Under the pieces are notes generated by a model. The model was not told where the DNA came from, did not search any database, and was given only the letters and a program-made list of their open reading frames with translations. The position numbers were made by a program, and so were the translations under genes. DNA of 60,000 bases from NCBI GenBank assembly GCA_009746045.1, contig RPFO01000106.1, positions 1,363,211 through 1,423,210 on the forward strand, given 5' to 3'. Positions 43,825 to 51,996 of this stretch are shown piece after piece; the first letter of the stretch is position 1; each line of letters begins with the position of its first letter. This DNA is from Mesostigma viride (taxonomy: Eukaryota; Streptophyta; Mesostigmatophyceae; Mesostigmatales; Mesostigmataceae).

Positions 43825-44619
43825 ATGGCGCGGGTCACGCGCACCGCCCCGAAGAGGCAAAAACGGACGACAAAGCGGGCTAGCACAAAAAGGCATCGCG
43901 TGCGAGCGGGAGATGTCCCCGTGTCGCTCGAGATCACGAGCGATCCGGGAGTGGCGTCTCGGCAGCCTTTAGAACTGCGGTTGCCCCAGACGAGGCCTCA
44001 ATCCAGGATGGCGTTCGGGAGCACGAGCAAAGAGAACGACCTCCAACAGAAAACGGAGATGGAGCGTGACGCAGTGGACATGAATCTAAAACACAAAACT
44101 TCAAGACGTTTGGATTTGTTGGACCGAAGTCACGTTCTGCTGACCGGAGCTCGAAGGAGAATGCGAGTCTCGCAACCGGGGCACGAGCTCACGTTGGACG
44201 ATATGGTGGGGAACCCCGTGTTCCAGGAACGCGTCTTGAGAACGATGGACCCGGCGAGCAAGGCCCGGTTCGCGACCACGAACGCGAGGAACAACTTCAT
44301 CCTCGCGCAAATGGATTGGAGTCCGTACGACCAACTCGCCTTTACGAGGGCGCAACGGGAGCACGAAGCCGCCCGTGCTAATTGTAACAGTAACGTGTCA
44401 TACGGCGGTAACGGGCGGAGATTTTGGACCCCCGAAGAAGAAAGGCTCTACGCGGCGATGATGGCCGAGGCCCCGTTTTACACCCCCGCTCGCACCAGAG
44501 CTCGCAACCGGTACTTAGACGCAGGCGCTATCATGCAGAGGAAGCGGTACGACGAGGACGGGAATTGGATCCGTCCCCCCACCGCCGCGAATCGGCCGGC
44601 GAACCATCCTGCCCAGTGA
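43825..44619 (+). CDS. Basic-tagged core protein, family A
   Basis: The protein has 264 residues. The start MARVTRTAPKRQKRTTKR leads to the tag H-R-V-R-A-G at residues 24-29. It shares with 45676 a block of type (L/A)-x-x-x-(S/A)-R-(R/K)-R-x-R with G-H-(E/Q)-(L/M)-T-L-(D/E)-D and T-x-A-R-N-N, and the end R-Y-(D/A)-E-D-G-(N/T)-W. The second half is helical and basic. No known family. It starts divergently from 42895; TATGTAT touches the ATG. Confidence 0.6.
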   Translation: MARVTRTAPKRQKRTTKRASTKRHRVRAGDVPVSLEITSDPGVASRQPLELRLPQTRPQSRMAFGSTSKENDLQQKTEMERDAVDMNLKHKTSRRLDLLDRSHVLLTGARRRMRVSQPGHELTLDDMVGNPVFQERVLRTMDPASKARFATTNARNNFILAQMDWSPYDQLAFTRAQREHEAARANCNSNVSYGGNGRRFWTPEEERLYAAMMAEAPFYTPARTRARNRYLDAGAIMQRKRYDEDGNWIRPPTAANRPANHPAQ

Positions 44620-44651
44620 GAAAAATAGCCTCTATAGTTAAAAGTCGCGTG

Positions 44652-45605
44652 ATGGCCACGAACAAACGATGCAGCGGTGTCACCGCCTCGGGTTCCAGGT
44701 GCAAACGCACGTGCTCGTCACGGGGCGCGACGTGCTTCGACCACACGAATCAGAAAAGGGTCGCAAAACGCGGGAAACACAAGGTGCGCGCGGGCGGCGA
44801 AGAGCGCAACCCTAACCGACGAGAGGGCCGCGAGCCGACGCCTCGAGAATTGGAACAGATGCGCCGTGTGACCGCCAGGTTCGCGAATTTCGAGAGGCGC
44901 CGCGCCGACCGGCGGGCGCACTCGCCGACGAACGCGGTCATAGACGACCAAGGACACGCGGTCGAGAGGATGGGGCCGCCGCTCGATCGCCCTCCCCTGG
45001 AACGCAACGTTCGCCCGCGGTTGGAAGGGGGGCCGTATCGACTCGGCGGCAGAGTGCCACCGTGGGAGCGGCAACGAGGTGTTCCAAATCCTCCTGCTGG
45101 CGCTCAAGATCAGCCGCCCCCTCGTCGCGGGTGGGCCCCGTATCCTCGGTATGAAGCCAATCCCCGCCGCGCCGAACCTCCTCCAGCTCGCAATGCCCCG
45201 CCCGCGCCGGCACGGGGGCTAGGAGCATTCGGTTTCGGCCCCGTGCCTCCGCCTCCTCCTCCGCCCCACTGGGGAAACGTCCCGGATCCCTGGGCACACT
45301 TACGCCCCCTTCCTCCTGCTGGCTATCTCGCTCGCAATCCCCCCCCCCACCTCTCGCTCGCAATCCCCCCCCCCCACCTCTCGCTCGCAATCCCCCCCCC
45401 ACCTCCCGATGACAATCCCCCTCCCCCTCCCCCCCGGCCACAAGGTTTCGATTACGGAAGATTATTCGGAAGAGGATACGCTGGAGGGTACGTCCCCCCT
45501 CCCCCGTTGCCCCACTGGGTAAATCCAGCACAAGTGCCCGCTCCCCGCCCCGCGCCTACCAGCTCCGGCTCCGACTCCGACGACGGAGAGGTCTTCGATT
45601 CGTAG
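44652..45605 (+). CDS. Basic-tagged protein with zinc knuckle and polyproline tail
   Basis: The protein has 317 residues. The start carries a Cys/His motif (C-S-G-V-T-A-S-G-S-R-C ... C-F-D-H) at residues 7-31, then the tag H-K-V-R-A-G at 43-48. Residues 60-150 are Arg-rich. The C-terminal half is proline-rich with tandem P-P-H-L-S-L-A-I units and a D-D-N-P-P-P-P-P-P run encoded by long C tracts. It ends in an acidic Ser/Asp stretch. The sequence suggests a nucleic-acid-binding front and a flexible tail. Confidence 0.55.
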   Translation: MATNKRCSGVTASGSRCKRTCSSRGATCFDHTNQKRVAKRGKHKVRAGGEERNPNRREGREPTPRELEQMRRVTARFANFERRRADRRAHSPTNAVIDDQGHAVERMGPPLDRPPLERNVRPRLEGGPYRLGGRVPPWERQRGVPNPPAGAQDQPPPRRGWAPYPRYEANPRRAEPPPARNAPPAPARGLGAFGFGPVPPPPPPPHWGNVPDPWAHLRPLPPAGYLARNPPPHLSLAIPPPHLSLAIPPPPPDDNPPPPPPRPQGFDYGRLFGRGYAGGYVPPPPLPHWVNPAQVPAPRPAPTSSGSDSDDGEVFDS

Positions 45606-45675
45606 ATAAAAGACGTCACTTATAGAGGTATGAACAACCCGTCTCCCTATATTTTTTGTCATCCAACACTATACG

Positions 45676-46767
45676 ATGGCGCGGGTGATGCGGTCCGTAA
45701 AACGGCCCGCGAAGTCGAAAACGTCTCCCAAGAAGAAACACCGCGTGCGCGCGGGGCCCGGAGTGGTGAACAGGGAAGGGTTGCCCGAGACTCCCGCGAA
45801 GATCATCGAGAGGCACGGGAAAAGGGACATCGTGGAGGCGTTCGAACAGTGGCTCCCGAACGCGTCACGGCAGACCCAATTGGACTACGGATCCACGAAC
45901 AGAGGGAACGACGTGTTCGTCAAGGAGGGGTTGGAACGGCAGGCGATCGACGCTTACCAGAACCTCGATTTACAGGCGCCAAAGCGAGAATACGACCGAC
46001 ACGTGGCCGATTACAACAGGCATAGGGACAATTTTAACGATCACCAGACCATAAACCCGAACAGCTTCTTTAACCCGCATCGTGCCCAACGAGATAGGGC
46101 GGAGGCTGATGCGAGTCGGCAGAGACGGATCATGGACGCAGCGGCTCAAAACGCCATGAAGCGCGTAGACGGCGCGCACATGTTGGTGACCTCCGCCCGC
46201 AAGAGGAAACGCGCGGGAGAAGCCGGACACCAGATGACGTTGGAGGATATCATGATGCGAGTCCCGAAGTTCAGGGAGGGGCTTTTTGAGACTCTGCCCT
46301 CCGCCGATCTGGCGAGGTTGGGAACGACGGACGCGAGGAACAACGTCGCCGTCAACGAATTCCGGGACGCTAAGCTTCTTAAGAGGTTCGAGGACGATTC
46401 GCGAAATAAAATCGACACCCATCGGGCATTTTGGGACGCCCAGGACAACTTTACAGATCTATACCGATCTCATTATCCCGAGTATGATGGTGAAATGTTA
46501 GAGGGCGAAAGCGATTTGGACTTTGTTGAACCGTATCAACACAACGATTGGCCGCCACATTTGAACGATGCCCGAAACCGTATGATGGAAAAAGAAAGGG
46601 ATGCGGTCAATGCCGACCATCGGATGACGAGAACCGAGAACGCGCAACACAGTCACGCGATCAACTATCGCAAGTCCAAAGCGCGGTCGAAGTCGAAGCG
46701 GTACGCGGAAGACGGGACGTGGCTCGGCCCCCCGCCCACGGTCCGTAATCGCCCCCCGCAGCCATGA
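45676..46767 (+). CDS. Basic-tagged core protein, family A
   Basis: The protein has 363 residues. The start MARVMRSVKRPAKSKTS runs to the tag H-R-V-R-A-G at residues 22-27. It is a paralogue of 43825: G-S-T-N-R-G-N-D, A-H-M-L-V-T-S-A-R-K-R-K-R, G-H-Q-M-T-L-E-D-I, T-T-D-A-R-N-N and the ending R-Y-A-E-D-G-T-W. The leucine-rich part around T-L-E-D-I-M-M-R-V-P-K-F vaguely resembles an F-box. TATACG lies directly before the ATG. Confidence 0.6.
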   Translation: MARVMRSVKRPAKSKTSPKKKHRVRAGPGVVNREGLPETPAKIIERHGKRDIVEAFEQWLPNASRQTQLDYGSTNRGNDVFVKEGLERQAIDAYQNLDLQAPKREYDRHVADYNRHRDNFNDHQTINPNSFFNPHRAQRDRAEADASRQRRIMDAAAQNAMKRVDGAHMLVTSARKRKRAGEAGHQMTLEDIMMRVPKFREGLFETLPSADLARLGTTDARNNVAVNEFRDAKLLKRFEDDSRNKIDTHRAFWDAQDNFTDLYRSHYPEYDGEMLEGESDLDFVEPYQHNDWPPHLNDARNRMMEKERDAVNADHRMTRTENAQHSHAINYRKSKARSKSKRYAEDGTWLGPPPTVRNRPPQP

Positions 46768-46800
46768 GCGCTCAAAAATAGCGGGCGTACTCTATATAGC

Positions 46801-47646
46801 ATGGCGCGGGTGATGCGGACTCGCGCAAAGGCAAAAAAAACGAAAACGAAGCACAGGGCGAGAGGAGCCGCGATGTCCCGCATCCGGTCGCACTTCGCTC
46901 CGGTCGGAGGCCCCGCCCTGACCAGGGAAGAGGCCGACGAGCACATATCGGATTTCGTGGTGCGGCCCAACTTCGAGGAGACGGAATTCACGAGGGGGAG
47001 AGCCCCCGCGGACATGACGCCGATGGAGCTGTACGAGCCGCTGGGGCCCGTGTACGACGCCCTCTACACCACGCCGCTTCGGCTGGTGGAAGGGGAGCCG
47101 TGGGGAGAGGAGGAGTACCTGAGGAATCCGGTCCCGGACCGCGTGAACACGATGAACGCCGTGCTGGCCATGAGGATAGCGGGAAGAGCACCGATGCCGG
47201 AAAAGATGTTGCTGGATAGCCTGAAAAGAGCGGCGCGCGCGCGTAAGATGTACGTCCGGAAGTTCGGCCCCAGAATAGTCATGGACCCCGATGGGGGTCA
47301 CGGAGGAGACGACCTCGCCTTCCTGGTACCGCGGATCCTAGACATGAAGCGGTATCTCGTCAATAAGGAGATAGAGTATCGATTGCGAATCCCCCACGAC
47401 GACGAAGCCGCCCGGGTCTGCATGCTCGCGAAACTCTTCATCCAGGAACGCATCGAACCCGTGGCCCACGCGGACTACCGGACCGTGTCGGCGGCCGATT
47501 CGGCCGTTATGTACGAACTGGCCTCCTGTTTCCGCCCGTCCCTACTGGGAAACATGAGGAGCGCCAAAAATATGTACGCGTGGAGGGATATTAACGCGGA
47601 CATAGACGACATCGCCTTGTGGGTCATAAACAACGACATCCAATAG
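46801..47646 (+). CDS. Basic-start protein, paralogue of 58024
   Basis: The protein has 281 residues. The start MARVMRTRAKAKKTKTKH is like 45676, but the tag is altered to H-R-A-R-G-A-A-M. The body (F-E-E-T-E-F-T-R-G-R-A-P ... M-E-L-Y-E-P-L-G-P-V-Y-D-A-L) aligns with 58024-58824 over its length, including P-D-R-V-N-T-M and the ending D-D-I-A-L-W-V-I. It is helical and has no known family. TATATAGC touches the ATG. The 129 nt after it hold no gene. Confidence 0.6.
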   Translation: MARVMRTRAKAKKTKTKHRARGAAMSRIRSHFAPVGGPALTREEADEHISDFVVRPNFEETEFTRGRAPADMTPMELYEPLGPVYDALYTTPLRLVEGEPWGEEEYLRNPVPDRVNTMNAVLAMRIAGRAPMPEKMLLDSLKRAARARKMYVRKFGPRIVMDPDGGHGGDDLAFLVPRILDMKRYLVNKEIEYRLRIPHDDEAARVCMLAKLFIQERIEPVAHADYRTVSAADSAVMYELASCFRPSLLGNMRSAKNMYAWRDINADIDDIALWVINNDIQ

Positions 47647-47775
47647 ATTTAATCCAACCCTTTCTTTACCTAAAGCACCTGCAGCGTTCGTTCCGACCCC
47701 TACTATGACTGTCAAAACGTGAAGAACTTTATTCATGAAAATACGATCATTACAATCTTAATAAAACGATTATGA

Positions 47776-49063
47776 TCACGCGACAAGCAGCCTCCTCTGC
47801 TGAATGGGCCTGGCGTCCGTCTCCCTCGCCCACTCAACGACTGACTCCTCCATCATCTTGCGCACGTCCGGGACGTCATCGTAGCAATTCACCAGCCGCA
47901 CGGCCCCTCGCACGAAACGCTCGGCCTTCGGGATCTCCTTGCCCGCGAACGCCGAACGGAACTTCTTAGCCATCCTCTTCCCGATCTCCCCCGCGTCGTT
48001 CGCTTCCACCCGGTACCCCAGCTCCCTCGCCACCGTCGAGATGTCCAGCTGTCTCAGAGAGGGCGTCCCATCCCCCGATCCCCCCGAGACGATGTCCGTG
48101 AACAGGATGTCGTTCACCTTGTCCTGCAGAAACAGCCGCTCCCTGTCGCCCATCCGCACCACCTTGCACTTCTCCACCGCCTCCTTCAGGGCCTCCAGCT
48201 TCTCCACCGCCTCCCGCCTGTAATCGCACATCCGGAGCCGCACGTTCGCCTCGATGCACTTCCTGTCCGCCTGCGCCTTCTCCAGACGCAGAGTGAGCTC
48301 GGCCATCTCGGCGGCCTCCCTCAACTCCCCCAGCTTGTCCCTCTGCTCCCTCGGCACCGTGTCCAGGGTCACCGTCGTCGACGTCCCGTTGGCCAAATCG
48401 TACATGTCCCTCGCCACCCCCATCATCGTCGGGTCGCCGCGCAGGAGACGGTCCACCCACTCGCTCGCCAAAATAGCGAACTCGTCGCTGATCCACGCCG
48501 CCAGCTTGCCCACCAGCTTCAGGTGGATCCACGTCCCTCTGTCCTCGTTCACGCCCGTCGTCACGCTGTCCACGATCTTCACGCCCGGCCTGCGAGGAGA
48601 AACAAAACCAAAAATGGACACGTGGCAGTCAGATAGACGTGTCCTCACGGATGGGTTGGCGTGTCCTCACTAGGCACACACAAGTCTCGTCTTACCGGCA
48701 GGTTTCCTCAGCGCGAGGCAGGACGTCGATCGGAATCCCGATTGACCCCACGTCAGTCCTCGAGGCGTCAATCGGAATTCCGATTGACCCCCCCTGTCCA
48801 CAACGGGCGTCATATTTCTCCAAAAGCTTGATATAATCTTTGGTGTTCTGGTTGCTCAAGAAGTGTCCAAACTGCTTGGTCCTATCAGAGGCAGACTTGG
48901 TCAAGTCGGCCCCGTGGACCATCATGTCCGTTTTTCGAACCCTGATTTCCGTGTTGGGGTCCACCTTGAAGTGCACACTGGGCTTCAGCGTGTAAACCCA
49001 AAACTTGTCGGTCTCTCGCTTGAAAGAGAAGAGAACGTTGATCATCGGGGCCTGAGCAGCCAT
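47776..49063 (-). CDS. KilA-N domain protein, two exons
   Basis: Exon 1 is 48696-49063 and exon 2 is 47776-48589. Joined they code for 393 residues. The KilA-N DNA-binding domain spans the junction: F-G-H-F-L-S-N-Q-N-T-K-D-Y-I in exon 1, and G-T-W-I-H-L-K-L-V-G-K-L-A-A-W-I-S-D-E-F-A in exon 2. The rest of exon 2 has a coiled coil (residues 190-250) and a basic C-terminal domain. Two G-S-I-G-I-P-I-D repeats in exon 1 come from palindromes and enlarge the KilA-N loop. KilA-N proteins are common in large DNA viruses as presumed DNA-binding regulators. A TTAAAAG box lies upstream. Transcription is divergent from 49374. Confidence 0.75.
48590..48695 (-). other. Spliceosomal-type intron (106 nt) in the KilA-N gene
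   Basis: On the minus strand the intron starts GTAAGA and ends with a pyrimidine-rich tract and TTTCTCCTCGCAG. A CTGAC branch-point-like sequence lies about 40 nt before the end. Removing it joins CG to GCCGGGC, keeps one open frame and completes the KilA-N domain. Without splicing, a TAA directly follows exon 1. Confidence 0.8.
48726..48787. repeat. Pair of 20-bp palindromes inside exon 1
   Basis: TCAATCGGAATTCCGATTGA at 48768-48787 is a perfect palindrome, and 48726-48745 is a copy with a few differences, centred 42 bp away. Both read as G-S-I-G-I-P-I-D on the coding strand. They may be protein-binding sites or remnants of a small inserted element. Confidence 0.75.
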
Positions 49064-49177
49064 GGTTGTGTGACGTTCTCGTTGTGTGGGAGAGAGAAGG
49101 ATGAGCGTCCTCTTGCCGCACTCCTTCCTCTTTTAAGCTCGTGCACCGTCAACTTAACAAGGGTACGCGTGTTTCGT

Positions 49178-49197
49178 GGAAGCTTCTGGAAGGTTCC
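49178..49197. promoter_or_regulatory. Heat-shock element 1
   Basis: GAAGCTTCTGGAAGGTTC, that is four perfect alternating nGAAn/nTTCn pentamers without a mismatch. This is the binding form of eukaryotic heat-shock factor trimers. Confidence 0.7.
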
Positions 49198-49241
49198 TGG
49201 CCAGGTTAACTTAACCAGGGATTTTTTCCCGCCCTTTTCGT

Positions 49242-49261
49242 GGAAGCTTCTGGAAGGTTCC
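49242..49261. promoter_or_regulatory. Heat-shock element 2
   Basis: A second copy of the same four-pentamer element, 64 bp downstream of the first and 43 bp before the CATAAAG box. Confidence 0.7.
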
Positions 49262-49373
49262 TGGCCTTGTTAACTTAACGAGGGAAGACCAGAGGACCAC
49301 ACGCATAAAGGCGGCGGCTGGCCCCGTTTCGCCCCATCTCATCTCACCACAACCTCCACTCCACACAAGAAAC

Positions 49374-50630
49374 ATGGCGAGGAAGATGGACGCCATGGCC
49401 GCCGCGTTTTCGAGGATCCCCTCGTGGCCCATCGACAAGAAGTTCGTGATAAGCGAGGACACCGCGCAGAGGCTTCTCGCGAAGCCCGAGAAAATTCAGA
49501 ACTGTCTGCCCACCGAGAGCGAGGCGAAGGCGGCCTGCATTTTCGGGGCCTTCGTGCGTTCTCCTCGCGTCTCCCTCGACGGGTGGGAGGGCATGACGCC
49601 CACCATGACCTTCTTCGAAGCCCTGGGCCGATTCGCCAAGGAGACGGGGATGGCGGACGAGAAGGCGTGCGAGCTGATCAAGAATTTCTACAAGCACACC
49701 GATTTCTGGAGGTGCGTCTTCGACCACTACAGCTCGCCGGAGTTTCACCTGGAAGGCCAGCTCCATCTTTCGACGATGGCCCACGTGAATTTCGGACTCA
49801 ACGTGTCCACCGCTCCCGTCGTCGTGGATATGGACTCCTACCGCGGCCTGGTCATCTGCAAGGAGATGCCCGAACGTTCCATATTCTACCAGGTCTTCCT
49901 CTACGTCAACAACCTGCTCTTTGTCGACTTGAAAGTCCCCGATTTTCACACCGATTTCGAGGACATGGAGGACTCCGACCCCGTTAACGCCTTCTCCGGC
50001 ACGTGGCCAGGCTATTTCTGGTTCAAGGGAGTCCGTGCTGCCGTGAGGGACGAGAAGCTGGTCAAGGAGTTTCGATGGATGGACGCTCATCCGGACTGGC
50101 GTAAACAGGCTACGAGAGATTTCGACCATTCCTTCCGTTTCGTCCGGTATCCGCAGAGTCTGCTGGACTGGCTGAACCAGTACCGCGAAGAGCTCTCCGA
50201 TCACATATACAAGAAGTACTCGTTCCTGCCCAAGGAGGAGGGAGAGGACGTGTTTTTCACTGTTTTCAATATGCAGGATTGGCCCACTCTGGACTGGGAG
50301 CAGGATCTGGAGCCGTGGGTGGAGGCCGCGTTTTTCGAGCCCCCCGTCGTGCGCCCGGAGACGTCCATGATGCAGTGGGCCGTCGAAGAGTTCGTGAAGA
50401 ATCGCTGCGATGTCGGGGAGGACAAGCTCGTCTCCATCGGCGACGTCCGCAAATCCTTGTTTGTGGACTTCATGAAGAAGCCCAAGCTGGCGAACGGGAG
50501 CGTCGTTTCCACCGCCTGCCTCTCCTCGTGGTTCCAGGGACTCGGTTTCGAATTCGTGAAGGAGAGGACCGTGGTGAATGGCCGCAGACTCCGAGGCCAC
50601 TTCTTGGGATTCGACATCAAGAAGCAGTAG
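49374..50630 (+). CDS. Hypothetical protein with winged-helix-like C-terminus
   Basis: The protein has 418 residues and is aromatic-rich (F-W-R-C-V-F-D-H-Y; P-G-Y-F-W-F-K-G-V). The last 90 residues (Q-W-A-V-E-E-F-V-K-N-R-C ... S-I-G-D-V-R-K-S-L-F-V-D-F ... L-S-S-W-F-Q-G-L-G-F-E-F) resemble the winged-helix domain found at the C-terminus of viral D5-type helicases. The remainder is not recognised. Its promoter carries two heat-shock elements, which predicts early or stress-linked expression. DNA binding is inferred only from the C-terminal pattern. Confidence 0.6.
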   Translation: MARKMDAMAAAFSRIPSWPIDKKFVISEDTAQRLLAKPEKIQNCLPTESEAKAACIFGAFVRSPRVSLDGWEGMTPTMTFFEALGRFAKETGMADEKACELIKNFYKHTDFWRCVFDHYSSPEFHLEGQLHLSTMAHVNFGLNVSTAPVVVDMDSYRGLVICKEMPERSIFYQVFLYVNNLLFVDLKVPDFHTDFEDMEDSDPVNAFSGTWPGYFWFKGVRAAVRDEKLVKEFRWMDAHPDWRKQATRDFDHSFRFVRYPQSLLDWLNQYREELSDHIYKKYSFLPKEEGEDVFFTVFNMQDWPTLDWEQDLEPWVEAAFFEPPVVRPETSMMQWAVEEFVKNRCDVGEDKLVSIGDVRKSLFVDFMKKPKLANGSVVSTACLSSWFQGLGFEFVKERTVVNGRRLRGHFLGFDIKKQ

Positions 50631-51993
50631 ACCATATATTTTTGTGGGGGGTAGCCAGAAAGAGAAGTGTGCTCCGTTATCCAGTGTGATCCAATATGAA
50701 TCCATCATGAATTCGTGTCCAATATATATTTTTAATGAAAAACGTCCCATTAAATTCAATTTGTTAATTCTGTCACCAGCATTTACCACTGACCTGAGGA
50801 CCTGAGAGACCTGAGGTTTTGACCCCCACTCGACCACTATCATTTGGGGAGGAGGTAGAAATTTGCGTTTGTAAATTCACAAACTGTTGTTTGTTTTGTA
50901 TATATTTATTAAATGCATTTAAATAAATTCTGTCTATACTCGACGTTAATTCTGCCACCCGCGTTTCCCACTGACCTGAGGACCTGAGAGACCTGAGGTT
51001 TTGACCCCCCCTCGACCACTATCATTTGGGGAGGAGGTAGAAATTTGCGTTTGTAAATTCACAAACTGTTGTTTGTTTTGTATATATTTATTAAATGCAT
51101 TTAAATAAATTCTGTCTATACTCGACGTTAATTCTGCCACCCGCGTTTCCCACTGACCTGAGGACCTGAGAGACCTGAGGTTTTGACCCCCCCTCGACCA
51201 CTATCATTTGGGGAGGAGGTAAATATTTGCGTTTCAAACTTTTCAAACTATTGAAATTTTATAAGATATTTGTAATAGTTTTCTCTCAATATTTTTCTTA
51301 AAATTATACCATAAATTTATGATATAATTTTAAGAAAAATAACAAACATCTTATAAAATTTCAATAGTTTGAAAAGTTTGAAACGCAAATATTTACCTCC
51401 TCCCCAAATGATAGTGGTCGAGGGGGGGTCAAAACCTCAGGTCTCTCAGGTCCTCAGGTCAGTGGGAAACGCGGGTGACGGAATTAACATTCCTAACTTA
51501 AATAAAAGTATTAAAATAATACAACAGTTTGTGAATTTACAAACGCAAATTTCTACCTCCTCCCCAAATGATAGTGGTCGAGGGGGGGTCAAAACCTCAG
51601 GTCTCTCAGGTCCTCAGGTCAGTGGGAAACGCGGGTGACGGAATTAACATTCCTAACTTAAATAAAAGTATTAAAATAATACAACAGTTTGTGAATTTAC
51701 AAACGCAAATTTCTACCTCCTCCCCAAATGATAGTGGTCGAGGGGGGGTCAAAACCTCAGGTCTCTCAGGTCCTCAGGTCAGTGGGAAACGCGGGTGACG
51801 GAATTAACATTCCTAACTTAAATAAAATAATAGACGCAGATATGTCTCAAGAGCAGGAGGATGAACGAGTACTTCGCTAGAACTGTATCGTAGCGCGAAC
51901 GTTTCGAATCTCTCGAATTAATTAATAAAATTTAATGAAATCGAATTTATCCAATTCAAACCCAAAAGTTATCGTCTCTTTTTGGTAAAGCGG
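50631..51993. repeat. Gene-free region with inverted array of 160-182 bp repeats
   Basis: Left of the centre are three copies in one orientation with a period of 182 bp (starting near 50764, 50946 and 51128, the third truncated). Right of it are three copies in the opposite orientation with a period of 160 bp (ending near 51481, 51641 and 51801). All share a block of about 100 bp with TTTGGGGAGGAGGTA and CCTGAGAGACCTGAGG. The centre is an AT-rich hairpin (CATAAATTTATG at 51310-51321 with long arms). Short open frames in the copies are repeats of each other and not genes. Candidate roles are a replication origin, a recombination hotspot or a remnant of mobile DNA. Confidence 0.8.
51310..51321. 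repeat. Central palindrome of the inverted array
   Basis: CATAAATTTATG lies at the symmetry centre, extended on both sides by AAAATTATA/TATAATTTT and then by arms reading TTTCAAACTTTTCAAACTAT and its complement. The left arm has about 16 extra bases near 51275-51292. Confidence 0.75.
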
Positions 51994-51996
51994 ATG
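51844..51996. repeat. Duplicated upstream segment, copy 1
   Basis: About 150 bp, from GTCTCAAGAGCAGGAGGATG through an AATTAATTAATAA tract to TTATCGTCTCTTTTT just before the ATG. A diverged copy lies at 53973-54129 in the same position before the paralogous gene. The last 35 bp also precede 53224. It probably carries the promoter of this gene family. Confidence 0.7.

Larger units (their letters stand above)
49064..49373. promoter_or_regulatory. Divergent early promoter region
   Basis: This 310-nt spacer drives the KilA-N gene leftwards and the 418-aa gene rightwards. It holds two direct repeats of about 28 bp (from 49175 and 49239), each containing a heat-shock element, and three copies of (T/C)AACTTAAC(A/C/G)AGGG at about 49149, 49205 and 49269. 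TATA-like sites are CATAAAG at 49304-49310 for the right gene and TTAAAAG near 49131-49137 for the left. Both ATGs are in an A-C-C/A-A-C-ATGG context. Confidence 0.65.

Noticed and set aside
50773-51798. Several open frames of 61-89 codons in the repeat array.
   Set aside because: They are copies of the same repeat read in one frame, differ only as the DNA repeats do, and have no independent coding features.
50764-51810. A CRISPR array.
   Set aside because: The units are long (160-182 bp), inverted about a centre, and without unique spacers between short repeats.
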